A stretch of 44,336 bases of DNA from Rouxiella badensis (GCF_002093665.1 NZ_MRWE01000040.1:1-44336); one strand, 5' to 3'. Numbered from the stretch's first letter, positions 12,601-19,034 are shown. Numbers and translations are program-made. The notes: a model not told the origin generated them from the letters alone.

Positions 12601-15600
12601 GCCCAGATAAACCATGAGGTTCAACAGCAGATTGCCACGATGCGTGAGCAAGGCGCTGAGGTGTTGTATGTCGCGGCGGACGTCGCGCTGTACGGGCAGG
12701 CAGAGTCCCTGCTGGCTGAGGCGAAAGCGGCATTTGGTGCGTTGAACGGCGTGCTGCACTGCGCCGGTGTTGCCAGCGATACGCCGATGACCGAGCTGCA
12801 AGAGGCTGAATTCAATGCACTGATTGGCCCTAAAATCGACGGACTGGTGGCGCTTGACCGCGCCACGGCGCAGGAGCCACTGGCGGTATTTATCAACTTC
12901 TCCTCCGTTTCTGCGGTGCTCGGAGATTTGGGTTCAGGGGCTTACGCGGCGGGCAATCGCTTTATGGATAGCCATGCGCTGTGGCGTAATCAACAAGTCA
13001 GCAAAGGGCGGCGGTCCGGTCAGAGCCTCTCCGTTAACTGGCCGCTGTGGGCCAGCGGCCAAATGAATATTGCCGCAGAGGACGCTTCGCTGTTTGAGTT
13101 CTCGGGCATGGCGGCCTTGCAGCAAGAGGCGGGGATTATTGCCCTGGAGCGCGCTCTGCTCGAACAGCGCCCCGAATTGCTGGTGGCGGTGGGAGACCGT
13201 AATAAGGTGGCCCGCGCGCTGCGCATCCCGTTCAACGACGTGGTCGACGTTGCGCCATCGTTGCCCGTGAACAGCGCGCCCGCTCGCGTTGAGCCAACAA
13301 AAAACAATGACAGTGCCTATCTGCACAGCGAGAACGCGCTGAGGCAACACATCTCTACCGTCACCAAAATCCCGGCGTCTGATATCGCCGTGGATGCCAC
13401 CTTTGAGCAACTCGGTATGGACTCCATCATGCTGATGGAGCTGCGTGCGTTGCTTGAGAAGGAGTACCCGGGACTGTCGAAAACGGCACCGTTCGAGTAC
13501 AACACGACCGCCAAGCTTGCCGGATACCTGTGCGAGCGTTACGGTGTCACGCAGTCGACGCCTTCGGTGGCCACGGTCAATCACCGTCCGGCTAGCGCAA
13601 CAGCGGCACCGGCATTCAAACGCGCACTCACCGCTGCGACAGTTAACGTCTCGGGTTCGCCTTTTGCTCGTGCGGCCTCGCTTTCTTCAACGCCCGCCGA
13701 TGCAGACAGCGACGCCGTGGCGATTATCGGTCTGGCGGGCGAGTTCCCCGGCGTCGACAATTTGACCGACTTCTGGGCAACGCTTCAGGCTGGCAAAGAG
13801 AATCTGACCGCTATTCCGCCCGCGCGCTGGGCCGCTGTCGAGGACGACAACGGCAATCCACGCTACGTCAATCGCGGTGGGTTCCTCAACAAGGCAAACG
13901 TCTTCGATCCTGACATGTTCCGCATGAGCAGCGAGGAGGCAAGCCGCCTCGATCCCCAGGTGCGCGTGCTGCTGCGTTCCGCCTGGCACGCGCTGGAAGA
14001 TGCAGGATATACGCCGTCGGCGCTCAAATCCCAGCAGGTTGGCGTCTACGTCGGCGCGATGAATGAAGACTTCACCTGGGTGATGTCCGAATACTATGCC
14101 CGCACTGGGAATTATCCGGGCGCAGGCTCGGTGGTCAGCGAGCTCGCCAACCGTATTTCTTTCCTGATGGACCTGCATGGCCCGAGTTTTAGCGTAGCGA
14201 CCACCTGTGCTTCATCGCTGACCAGCGTACATATCGCGCGCAAAGCCATTCTCGGCGGCGAGTGCGATATGGCGTTGGCCGGTGGCATCAACCTGAGCCT
14301 GCACCCCAGCAAATACATGCTGCTGCAGGACATGAAAGTGCTGTCTTCCGATGGCAAAGAACACACCTTTGACGAGCGCGCCAGCGGCCTGATCCCGAGT
14401 GAAGGCAGCGGAATTGTGGTGCTAAAACGCCTGAGCGCGGCGCTGGCCGACGGTGACACCGTCTATGGCGTGCTGCGCGGTTCAAGCATCGGTCATGCGG
14501 GAACCGGCGCGGGGCAATATCTGCCCAATCTGGCGGTGATGGAAGAAACCGCCGCGCGGGCGCTGAAAGAATCGCGCATTGATGTCAATGAGCTGACCTA
14601 TATCGAGAGCCATGGTGCGGCGACCGAGTTGGGGGACCCTATTGAGCTGAAGGCGTTGTCCAACGCGCTGCGCCGCCAAACCGAGGCGCAACAATTCTGC
14701 GCACTGGGGACCAAGGCTAACCTCGGGCATATGGAAGCAGCATCGGGTATCTGTTCATTAATCAAGGTGTTGTTGAGCATGCAGCATGGCCGCCTGTCGC
14801 CGTGCGTCAACCTTAAAAACGTCAATGCTTCGTTCGAGCACCAGACCTCACCGTTCCTGTTCCCGCACGAGGCGCGGGCTTGGGACACCAACGGTCGCGG
14901 CACGCGTATCGCCGGGATCAACTCCTACGGTATGGGAGGCTCAACGGCGTTTGTGGTGGTCGAGTCTGCGGAGCAGGTGTTGATGCAAAGCCCTCGTCCG
15001 ACGCCCGCCGAGAATGCGCCGCAAATAGTGGTGTTGTCTGCCCAGCGCGCCGAGCGTCTGCTGGCCTACGCCGCCGAGATGCACGACTTTGTCGAGCGAC
15101 AGGGCAGTACGCTGCGTCTCGCCGACCTTGCCTATACCAGTCAGGTTGGACGCATCATGCTTGAAAATCGCCTGGCGATTGTGGCCGTCGACGCCGCCGA
15201 CCTGCTGGCGAAGCTTGAGCGTTTTATTGCGCATCCTGAGGCCACGCACGGTGATGCAGACATTCACAGCGGCAACGTTCACGACGCTAAAGAAGTCTCG
15301 CAGCTTGTTGCCGGTGAGGCCGGTAAGCATTTCATCACGGCGCTGCTGCAAAGCCAGCAGCTTGGCCGAGTGGCCACTCTGTGGTGCCGTGGCTGCGAGG
15401 TTGACTGGAGCCTGCTGCACCTCAACGCCTCACGCCGCCGCGTGGCCTTCCCAGGCTATCCGTTCGCCAATCAACCTTGTGACCTCAACGCCGCGCTGGC
15501 GCTCGATATCTCGCGCCGTAAAGCCCGCAACAGTGAGTTGGAGGCCATGAAACGTGCCGCAGAGAACGTACTCCCAGCGGTACCGCAGGCGTGGTTTGCC

Positions 15601-16422
15601 AGCACGATTGCCGAGTGCCAGGCCTCCGCGCTTGACGACGAGGCGCTGCACGCTTTCTGGGCTGAACAACTCCACGCCGAAGATGATGTGGGTTCGCTGA
15701 TTGCCCCGGCACTGTTGGGTGGCGCAGAGGCGTTGGACGCCGAGGACGCAGAGCAGCCTCTCATTAACGTCGAGAGACAAATCAGCCAGGACACGGTTGA
15801 TGCGCTGCAAATCTGTACCCAACGCCTACAGGTAACTCTCGAAACGCTGGTGGTTGCGGGCTGGGCGCTGCTCGCTAACCGACACGTGCGCGTCAAGCTC
15901 TCTCAGTTTGGCGTGATCCGCGGTTTCAACAATGAGGCGCTGCGGGTCATCCCTGCACGCGTTCAGGTAGTAGGACGCCACAAGGTCGGGCCATGGCTCG
16001 GCAGCGTTGAGCAGCAGCTGGAGAAATATCTTGAGCATGCGGCCGCCACCCTTGGGCAGATAGAGCACTGGGTTGATGACGCGCCGCTGTTTGACAGCGC
16101 GGTGGCCATCCTCGACGACAGCGCGACTGTCAACGTGAACGATGCCGTCGCCGTGCTCTTTGCCGTGCAGCCGGATTTGCATTTGGCGCTGTTGGTCAGC
16201 GTCGAGGCGCACAGCCTGAGTCTGCGTATTGACTGTCGTGGGTTAGACACCACGGAAGATAATCTGAATCAACTGCTCGAACAGTGGGTCACTCTGCTTG
16301 AGGGCTTAGCCACTCACCTGGACAAAAATCCTGCCGCACTCCCGATGCGCAGCAAAGGCGAAGGACGCAAGGCCTTCTGGAAAACGCTTGAACAACTTAA
16401 CCAGCAAGAGCAACTGTCATGA
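667..16422 (+). CDS. Trans-AT polyketide synthase, four ketosynthases, 5251 residues
   Basis: Builds a polyketide chain from malonyl units supplied by the separate AT at 19035; no AT domain is present. Domains by residue: KS1 1-430 (C171, H306, H352); DH1 about 620-900 (HQIDGQAILP at H644, D804); KR1 (TGGMGALG; IED at the LDD position suggests B-type); ACP1 S1440; KS2 about 1527-1967 (C1699, H1834, H1874); DH2 with altered motifs (HRLGDNRILP, DGAFR); ACPs S2494 and S2594; a degenerate ACP with T2705; KS3 about 2788-3220 (C2956, H3091, H3139); DH3; KR3 (TGGAGKLG, no LDD); ACP3 S4253; KS4 about 4349-4765 (C4514, H4649, H4688, divergent motifs); then a condensation-domain C-lobe about 4985-5235. 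Each KS is followed by the flanking linker typical of trans-AT lines. ATG 667 is the only possible start because TAA at 658-660 is in frame just upstream; its ribosome site is weak. No loading domain precedes KS1 and no ER is seen. Confidence 0.95.
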   Translation: MDIAIIGVSCQFPDAKNYIEFWGNIVNHRNSVTKVAAVDKETASLSRESLQWPDASENRWAALVNTVDGFDNQFFGIIPKVAETMDPQQRIMLELTWSCLEDAGIMPSTLRGNKVGVIIGVFNNDYKELQENANNPVEAHHSTGTATSIIANRISHFFDFHGPSIAIDTACSSSLNAMHAAIQAINQGDCEMAISGGVNLILTSTRHQSFAKMGMLSPTGACHSFDSNADGYVRGEGAGVLLLKPLEKALADGDVIHGVVKGSAINHCGTSYTLTYPSADAQAEVIVAANTQAGVPVNSIGLVEAHGTGTPKGDPIEFEGLTQAFNALAQQQGVTLDDAFCGLTSVKSNIGHLEAAAGVAGVIKILQAFKHRKLPPLRNFTTLNPRIDAASTPFYFVEQEKDWQRIDAATPRRAGVSSFGFGGTNAHVVLEEAPEPVRRRPAKGKSASRNGYFIALSAKSPAALLQRQKDLIQWLRENPKASLGDVSATLLTRREHFAYRYGCVGQDIHNIINELEKSVAEGPLSLEHPAAADQAQKAAAEAAVLFEAISTTDASAVTPLLLKMSECYARGATLDWSPLFKGADPQCVALPTYPFVHAPFWITPRDNAASPQPALRAQPQRVVNVGSSRYKTVLQSDEFFIADHQIDGQAILPGVMSLEWVRAAFADALTLADASALTFSQVTWLRPFTCQGKAADIIIQLDPHPSEEQRLFQLLGSDDKIYCHGTVGLSSEARPAVPVATMADDARTLDETACYQRLESLQMCYGAGMRSISHLTFDEHAGVANLTLPAAQPADFIIHPSMADGAVQAAVVWVSEKLRSGQQATEQGPLVIPFSLEALALLQPCSAAMTATVTLAGETTLRDEVIKVDIHLTEAHNPENTALIFKGLCLRVLNDGLAAKEPTKTVQRSNVPPQGAHLYQPHWVEKALPEADASVEQIVLVGSEQDVERFARLIAQSQAATRIQRILFAAAPQINADPQTARVRPGNSDDFVAAVDALLAQGATFRQVLWVSAELANDDFALRLSTGPYSLFALTQALMRKVKKVNFVHFHQADASLPDVAAISGFYRTLRVEKPDYIGRVVHCDNDFNLHPLPALIYREFADVSKDADVRYVKGTRQVRRFVAAANAAGLNLSGSAPAALRPQGIYLITGGMGALGLIFARFLCSAYGATVYLSGRSALDESRQQQLDALSELGGKALYVACDIGDAASVQALLETIRAAGHRLNGIIHSAGVIEDNFILRKSREAFERVVTPKTLGTWLLDQATRDLPLDFFVLFSSVTGVLGNMGQCDYAFGNAFEDDFSRERNARQQRGERSGKALSLNWPYWKDGGMRLTDKEEGFLKNQFGIVPLLTDDGIAVFNYALQSGASQMVVMPGEAARINEVLGVVDITPSEEAVRADSGQSQQDIVIRYLSELFARKLQIPAHFERHGFFRDYGFDSVVVIELVNELKKTFGSSLPMTLFFEHQTMEELSRFLLENYDEVCRGLVGAPLASSRVIPAQRAATPAVDFVREVSPGQSGVQNNDDDIAIVGIAGRYPEADSLEQFWNNLAQGRDCVIEVPAERWNARWYKEGAATPGKSYSRWGGFLSGVERFDPRYFNISPKETEIMDPNEWLFLETVTHAIEDAGYTADKLTPSTAGRENRVGVYVGMMWGDYQLHAHASPEDQWTTSHSSYWSVANRVSHFFNFSGPSMALDTACSSSLTAIHVACNAIRSGDVPVAIAGGVNLSLHPYKYHLLSNMHFLSSDGRCRSFGEGGTGYVPGEGVGAVVLKPLSQARRDGDHIYGIIRGTSVNHGGKTSGFTVPNAKRQADLIVDALTTAKVNPRHISYVEAHGTGTKLGDPIEISGLNKAFSIAGDSTKYCAIGSVKANIGHLEAAAGMSALTKVLLQMKHQTLVPSIQSKAVNPFIDFQSGPFRIQQSLEPWPRPVLAVTESSGSTVTKEIPRIAGISSFGAGGSNAHLIVEEYIEPKADPADEGKPALIVLSARRETALRTMAEQLADFMAQHADLSLQDIAYTLQVGRVAHEYRVALVAEVAADAVNLLRAYARQQLSGIMTGHRDNARQATDTPPLAEWITLGRLGALGEAWANGHGVDWAQLHAAQLRRRVSLPGYAFQRQDCWAPTLPAERTDSFLPGAAALHPLIDSNVSTLASQAFRKSLRASEFLLNDHRLGDNRILPAAAFIEMALSASELALLGNVLPQAGAKPVLSRVHDLTWRQPILVSGDALEIEIALTPSQGGLDFDIYRHEGEKRHVFGSGRLCEETAPSPKPVELQRLLTRGQLYERDDIEAAFKQRGFSFGPAFQVIERLYTQADEALSELKFPDYLQITPLVQPFILPPSLLDGAFRTALGIGGLDAGVKTLEVPVALAGLQVCKPVAGIRYAYARRNVEPGAAAMTASYDICLLDSVGDVVVSITRLQTQAVPQLGMKVSAVAQSAKPAAQFTASPVSAQPLAISSREALINTLISHVIDVTRLDAGDVSATAPLAEYGLDSMMILALNERLSSAFENLSQTLFYEYQDLASLADYLLEQHPQYDAPLTETASLPSNVNAPVSRSVRDGVLDYLIAGVIAVTRLDEDEVQPATELANYGLDSMMILALNEKLAATFGEVSQTLFYEYQDIDSLADFLCESYPRQAAALQPATVEVIATPPLLPDSGQAATNMADAQEVSAISDRLFDSLVTAIGAAAANCSALMPLHQWPLDTVSQMRLQHELDARFNGVNARSVFLYNTLVEWAMALQATQAPAVMAQHPQPPVQPTLASLLNGSRLDAGQRRPQGASNAENTQHDIAVIGLSGRYPGAKNVEEFWANLTAGVDSVTEIPLSRWDYRKHYSPQRGPKDKVYSKWGGFIDDIEQFDSQYFNISPREAELLDPQERLFLQTAWECVSDASYSRHSLSQSRVGVYVGVMWGQYQFIETTAEQYQTGFPMSLHSSVANRVSFYFNLNGPSVALDTMCSSSLTSLHMACQAIQSGDCKMAIAGGVNLIVHPMKYYQLGQSQFLSSDGRCRAFGEGGDGYVPGEGMGAVLLKPLQQALADGDQIYGVIKATAINHGGKTSGFTVPNQAAQSNVISNAFERAGWEPASVDYIEAHGTGTMLGDPIEISGLSKAFARINTEKGIQGFPTPGHCRIGSVKSNIGHLESAAGIAGLTKILLQMRHRQFVPSLHSQTLNSRINFETSTFRVVQSLEDWASAPGTPRRAGLSAFGAGGSNASVLIEEAPTLSANALPTGESYLWVLSADSETRLSRYVEHMIVFLDKAVNTPETAPSLASLAFSSLIGREAMTERLAVVASSLGDLLGKLEQYRDEGSAQQLFRGRIAGSQDRLDTILDGTQLNELVSGLVQQRQLVRLGRLWTTTLDVNWQQFARPLCDNPETAGSVRRVSFPPLPLMTRRHWLAQPSEQALQGRVNSLHPLIDENISTLSQQKFSKQLTGQETYLRDHLIGSDKARMILPGSAYVEMIHAAGQLAIENDWKVAAIRHLMWMNSVEVDAEPVEIAIDLVHLDGESVKVAVNNLNTAVLSVEAELVYRSQQVEIADEWIDLDALRSRGLLENDRAALYAEFAKMGFAYGPSYQVTHERYRFADAALSYLRLPDSVSSADAFYLHPSLLDGALRTCLAVGLTPVEYATPIVPFYLGELEFRHPLGRECYAYVTRTQSTVTDSHVQKHDITLVDTDGRVLARLKEFAARRLEKETTATPRPAQQDVQYYGYDWQPSPLAASTPLVEAARVLVLADDSELADALRELYGERGSVITVTHGAAFEQHDVSRFSVDTQSPSSLEALCAQLKSQQTWPTHIVHAVGADLHFDHLVESGIPSILHAGLQSLRHLFVALEKAQPRQVMRCVNVYRAQSSQVEPQHDAISGYARSLLTINHRFELFTLRSDADTAAALATQVYQEFVQRLASLPGLELAYRQGQRHQRQLTEIVPPKAEGLGSVEPLPLVRGGHYLITGGAGKLGLLMAHYLASRYQARVVLSGRSAQINHEVQQQIATMREQGAEVLYVAADVALYGQAESLLAEAKAAFGALNGVLHCAGVASDTPMTELQEAEFNALIGPKIDGLVALDRATAQEPLAVFINFSSVSAVLGDLGSGAYAAGNRFMDSHALWRNQQVSKGRRSGQSLSVNWPLWASGQMNIAAEDASLFEFSGMAALQQEAGIIALERALLEQRPELLVAVGDRNKVARALRIPFNDVVDVAPSLPVNSAPARVEPTKNNDSAYLHSENALRQHISTVTKIPASDIAVDATFEQLGMDSIMLMELRALLEKEYPGLSKTAPFEYNTTAKLAGYLCERYGVTQSTPSVATVNHRPASATAAPAFKRALTAATVNVSGSPFARAASLSSTPADADSDAVAIIGLAGEFPGVDNLTDFWATLQAGKENLTAIPPARWAAVEDDNGNPRYVNRGGFLNKANVFDPDMFRMSSEEASRLDPQVRVLLRSAWHALEDAGYTPSALKSQQVGVYVGAMNEDFTWVMSEYYARTGNYPGAGSVVSELANRISFLMDLHGPSFSVATTCASSLTSVHIARKAILGGECDMALAGGINLSLHPSKYMLLQDMKVLSSDGKEHTFDERASGLIPSEGSGIVVLKRLSAALADGDTVYGVLRGSSIGHAGTGAGQYLPNLAVMEETAARALKESRIDVNELTYIESHGAATELGDPIELKALSNALRRQTEAQQFCALGTKANLGHMEAASGICSLIKVLLSMQHGRLSPCVNLKNVNASFEHQTSPFLFPHEARAWDTNGRGTRIAGINSYGMGGSTAFVVVESAEQVLMQSPRPTPAENAPQIVVLSAQRAERLLAYAAEMHDFVERQGSTLRLADLAYTSQVGRIMLENRLAIVAVDAADLLAKLERFIAHPEATHGDADIHSGNVHDAKEVSQLVAGEAGKHFITALLQSQQLGRVATLWCRGCEVDWSLLHLNASRRRVAFPGYPFANQPCDLNAALALDISRRKARNSELEAMKRAAENVLPAVPQAWFASTIAECQASALDDEALHAFWAEQLHAEDDVGSLIAPALLGGAEALDAEDAEQPLINVERQISQDTVDALQICTQRLQVTLETLVVAGWALLANRHVRVKLSQFGVIRGFNNEALRVIPARVQVVGRHKVGPWLGSVEQQLEKYLEHAAATLGQIEHWVDDAPLFDSAVAILDDSATVNVNDAVAVLFAVQPDLHLALLVSVEAHSLSLRIDCRGLDTTEDNLNQLLEQWVTLLEGLATHLDKNPAALPMRSKGEGRKAFWKTLEQLNQQEQLS
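8040..8572 (+). repeat. Tandem ACP duplication in PKS module 2
   Basis: Two ACP domains lie head to tail with carrier serines at 8146 and 8446, exactly 300 bases apart. Both contain YGLDSMMILALNE and SQTLFYEYQD and differ only modestly elsewhere, so they arose by a recent duplication or are kept alike. Tandem ACPs in trans-AT lines often raise throughput or mark beta-branching modules, but no HMG-CoA-synthase-type beta-branching genes are in this window. Confidence 0.85.
8680..8900 (+). other. Degenerate third ACP-like domain, carrier Ser replaced by Thr
   Basis: Residues about 2672-2745 of the PKS line up with the two preceding ACPs: PLHQWPLDTVSQMRL matches PLAEYGLDSMMILAL, and SVFLYNTLVEWAMAL matches TLFYEYQDLASLADYL. 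The residue at the phosphopantetheine position is T2705 (codon 8779-8781). It should not carry a prosthetic group and may be structural or a relic. Confidence 0.65.
15631..16410 (+). other. Condensation-domain C-lobe at the PKS C-terminus
   Basis: About 250 residues with the pattern of the second half of an NRPS condensation domain (FWAEQL, then TLETLVVAGWALLANR, GPWLGSVEQQL, LFDSAVAIL). The first half with the HHxxxDG motif is absent, so it cannot catalyse amide formation alone. It follows KS4 directly with no ACP between. It may be a docking or scaffold element or the remnant of a deleted C domain. Confidence 0.65.
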
Positions 16423-17438
16423 AAGTATTGATCACCGGCGCAAACGGATTCGTTGGCCTTAACGTGGTAAAAGCATTAGTCGCCGCACAGCATCAGGTGA
16501 CCGCCTATGTTCGAGCGTCCTCCAACGTGAGTTTTCTGGTGCCTTTCGGCGTCACTCTGGTACGCGGCGAGCTGCACGACAGTGCGGCGTTACGCGCGGC
16601 AATGGCTGGGCAGGACGCCGTCATTCATACGGCGGGCAATACCAGCAGCAATCCCCGCGACTGGCCGCTTCTCGAGGCGGTAAATATCGAAGGGACTCGC
16701 CGGGTGACTGACGCAGCGCTGGAAACCGGGATAGCTCGCCTGGTGTTCACCAGCACCACCTCGACGATAGGGGCGCGCAACAATCCTCAGGTCGAGTCGA
16801 CCGAGGAAACCCCGTTGCGCGGTTTTCGCGTCAATAATCCCTATGCCAAAAGCAAATTACAGGCCGAGGAGTGCGTCTATCGCGCCTGCGATCGCGGTCT
16901 GTCCGCCGTCATTCTCAATCCTGCCGAAGTGCTGGGCGCCTACGACTACTCTATGCAGTGGGGCCGTATGGTGCTGGCGGTGACCTACAATCAGTTGCCG
17001 TTTATGCCTCCGGGCGGGGCCAGCTTCTGTGGCGCAGCAGCCGTCGCCGAAGCACACGTCAGCGCATTGACCCAAGGGACCGCAGGCGAGCGTTACATCA
17101 TCGCCGGTGTGAATGTGCGTTATACCGAGCTCATCAAGACGATTGAGGCGGTCACCCAGTGTCAGGTCTCTCTCCCCCAGACCCCGTATTCGTATTTCTA
17201 TCTCAAAACGTGGCTGCAGGAAAAATTCCCGCGACTGATCCCCGGCGAACCGGTGTTAGACGCCTATCGCCTGCGGGTGTTCAAAGGAAGCTATTACTTC
17301 AGCAGCGCCAAAGCAGAACGTGAACTGGGCTATCAGCCTGCTTCCCTGAGTCAGATGGTGGAGGAGTGCGCCACCTGGTACAGGGCTAACGGTTTTATTG
17401 CTTCCGCGCCGTCGGAATCTCTCGCAGTGACAGAATAG
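16419..17438 (+). CDS. NAD(P)-dependent extended SDR reductase (3-beta-HSD / dihydroflavonol reductase-like)
   Basis: Predicted cytoplasmic oxidoreductase of 339 residues. The N-terminus holds the Rossmann motif GANGFVG (residues 7-13); the catalytic motif is YAKSK (Y142, K146), preceded by a Ser/Thr-rich strand ending FTSTTSTIG. Its ATG overlaps the PKS stop as ATGA, so the two genes are translationally coupled. With the oxoamine synthase and ACP that follow, it matches the gene set of bacterial sphingoid-base pathways, where an epimerase-like reductase (CerR) reduces the ketone made by serine palmitoyltransferase. I infer it reduces a beta-keto or alpha-amino ketone intermediate. Substrate and cofactor preference cannot be read from sequence. 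Confidence 0.85.
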   Translation: MKVLITGANGFVGLNVVKALVAAQHQVTAYVRASSNVSFLVPFGVTLVRGELHDSAALRAAMAGQDAVIHTAGNTSSNPRDWPLLEAVNIEGTRRVTDAALETGIARLVFTSTTSTIGARNNPQVESTEETPLRGFRVNNPYAKSKLQAEECVYRACDRGLSAVILNPAEVLGAYDYSMQWGRMVLAVTYNQLPFMPPGGASFCGAAAVAEAHVSALTQGTAGERYIIAGVNVRYTELIKTIEAVTQCQVSLPQTPYSYFYLKTWLQEKFPRLIPGEPVLDAYRLRVFKGSYYFSSAKAERELGYQPASLSQMVEECATWYRANGFIASAPSESLAVTE

Positions 17439-17459
17439 ACAACCAAGGGGGTTTTTATA

Positions 17460-18704
17460 ATGGATTTCCATGAGCTGATAGAACTGGAACGTAAGCCTTT
17501 CAAAGAGCGCGTGAAATTGCGCTACAGCGCCTATCTGAAAGAGCTAGAGAAAGGCTTTATGTTTGGACGTCAGGGCGACGGACCCGTCGATGCGCAGATG
17601 TACTACAAGGATTTGCACAGCGACACCTTCAACAACGTGCTGGTGTTTGGCTCAAACAGCTATCTGGGACTGGCCAACCATCCTTACGTGAAAAACAAGG
17701 TGGTCGAGGCGGTAGAGAAATTCGGTATTGGCACCGGCGGTTCACCGGCTTTTTCGGGCTATACCCGACAGCACAAAGAGTTGGAAAAGCGTCTGGCGGC
17801 GTTAGCTGGCCATGAAGATGCCGTGCTGTTGCCGAGCGGATACATGGCCAACCTGTGCTGGGTCAATGGCCTGATGAATCGCAACGATATCATCGTCTAC
17901 GACCAGAACAGTCATGCCAGCGTAATCAACGCCATCAAAATGACCAGCGTGCCGTTCTACACCTTTGACCCGGAACGTCTGGAGGATTTCGACCAGATGC
18001 TGCACAAGATTCGTGAGCGCACCAAGCCGGGCACGCAGATTTTCTCGACGGTGGAAGGCGTGCGCTCGACCGACGGATCGATCATCGACCTCCGGCGTTA
18101 CATCGAAATCTGCCGCGCGCACGACATTATCACTATCCTCGATGACGCGCACGGTCTGGGCACCGTGGGGCCAACCGGCAAGGGAACGCTTGAGCATCTG
18201 GATCTGCTGGGTCAGGTTGACCTGCGTATGTCCACCTGTAGCAAATCGCTCGGCGCACAGGGTGCCTTCGTTTCCGGCAAAAGCGAGTACATCTTTATGC
18301 TGCGCCACTTTGCTTATCCTTACCTGTTTACCTCCGGCCTGGCCCAGCCGACGATCGCGGCGATTTCCGCTGCGCTGGACGTGATGGAAAAAGAGCCGGA
18401 GCGCATTGAGCGTCTGCATGACAACGTGCGCTACATGCAGGACCAGCTCGAAGCGAAAGGCTTCAACATCCTTCGCGGGCAGTCCGGGATCATTCCTGTT
18501 TTCTTCGAAAAAATCTCCGTGGTGGGCAACATCAATCGCCGTCTTTTTGAACGCGGTGTCTTTGCCAACATCATGGAATACCCGATGGTGCCGCCCGACA
18601 AAGAACGCCTGCGTATTTCCGTCATGTCTTCTCATACCCGTGACGAGATAGACAGGGCTGTCGAGATTATTGCCGAAGTTGCGCGCGAATTTGACGCGCT
18701 GTAA
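17460..18704 (+). CDS. Alpha-oxoamine synthase (PLP; serine palmitoyltransferase / AONS family)
   Basis: A 414-residue fold-type I PLP enzyme. Family members condense an acyl thioester with an amino acid, losing CO2, to give an alpha-amino ketone. Visible motifs: FGSNSYLGL and GTGGSPAFSGY in the N-terminal part, NSHAS, DDAHGLG (D228-H231, Asp where Glu is usual) and SKSLGAQG with the PLP lysine K262. A strong ribosome site (AAGGGGG, 17445-17451) lies 8 bases before ATG 17460. The ACP gene follows within 26 bases and probably presents the acyl group. In a PKS setting such enzymes release the chain (compare the oxoamine synthase parts of prodigiosin and saxitoxin pathways). Amino acid choice (Ser, Ala or Gly) is unknown. 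Confidence 0.9.
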   Translation: MDFHELIELERKPFKERVKLRYSAYLKELEKGFMFGRQGDGPVDAQMYYKDLHSDTFNNVLVFGSNSYLGLANHPYVKNKVVEAVEKFGIGTGGSPAFSGYTRQHKELEKRLAALAGHEDAVLLPSGYMANLCWVNGLMNRNDIIVYDQNSHASVINAIKMTSVPFYTFDPERLEDFDQMLHKIRERTKPGTQIFSTVEGVRSTDGSIIDLRRYIEICRAHDIITILDDAHGLGTVGPTGKGTLEHLDLLGQVDLRMSTCSKSLGAQGAFVSGKSEYIFMLRHFAYPYLFTSGLAQPTIAAISAALDVMEKEPERIERLHDNVRYMQDQLEAKGFNILRGQSGIIPVFFEKISVVGNINRRLFERGVFANIMEYPMVPPDKERLRISVMSSHTRDEIDRAVEIIAEVAREFDAL

Positions 18705-18713
18705 TCGAGTGGA

Positions 18714-18720
18714 TTGGGAG
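18714..18720 (+). promoter_or_regulatory. Ribosome binding site that sets the GTG start of the ACP
   Basis: TTGGGAG lies 9 bases before GTG at 18730. The same frame stays open upstream to 18670 inside the oxoamine synthase gene, but that extension lacks a ribosome site and would add 20 residues not expected in an ACP. Confidence 0.6.
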
Positions 18721-18729
18721 ACAAAAACA

Positions 18730-18996
18730 GTGGATCAAAAAGACATTCTGAGCGTGGTTCTCGACACAATTAACGATATCAAGAACACCGGTTTTACCCC
18801 TGACGTCGTGGATTTAGAGGCATTTCTTGGGGGGGAATTGGGCGTGGATTCCGTCGAGATGCTCGAGTCCTGGTACGAGATTGAGAAGAAGCTGAACATC
18901 AAGGTTAACGACAGCGAAAAGCGGGCGATTTACACGCTCGGTGACCTGATTGGCAAGATTGAAGCGCATCTTCCTGCCGAAGCCGTCAAATCCTGA
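18730..18996 (+). CDS. Free-standing acyl carrier protein
   Basis: An 88-residue type II carrier protein. The phosphopantetheine site is S41 in GVDSVEML; the flanking acidic helices and total length are normal for the family. GTG 18730 was chosen because of the ribosome site at 18714-18720. It sits between the oxoamine synthase and the trans-AT gene, as dedicated ACPs do beside bacterial serine palmitoyltransferases. Likely roles are to take the chain from KS4, which has no ACP of its own, and hand it to the oxoamine synthase, or to carry the starter for KS1. A phosphopantetheinyl transferase gene is not in the window and must be supplied elsewhere. Confidence 0.88.
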   Translation: MDQKDILSVVLDTINDIKNTGFTPDVVDLEAFLGGELGVDSVEMLESWYEIEKKLNIKVNDSEKRAIYTLGDLIGKIEAHLPAEAVKS

Positions 18997-19034
18997 ACGA
19001 AATGACAATCCTGGGAAACAGTAATAGGCGACTT

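Noticed and set aside
18670-18729. 20-residue N-terminal extension of the free ACP
   Set aside because: It overlaps the end of the oxoamine synthase and has no ribosome site; GTG 18730 has a good one and gives a standard ACP.
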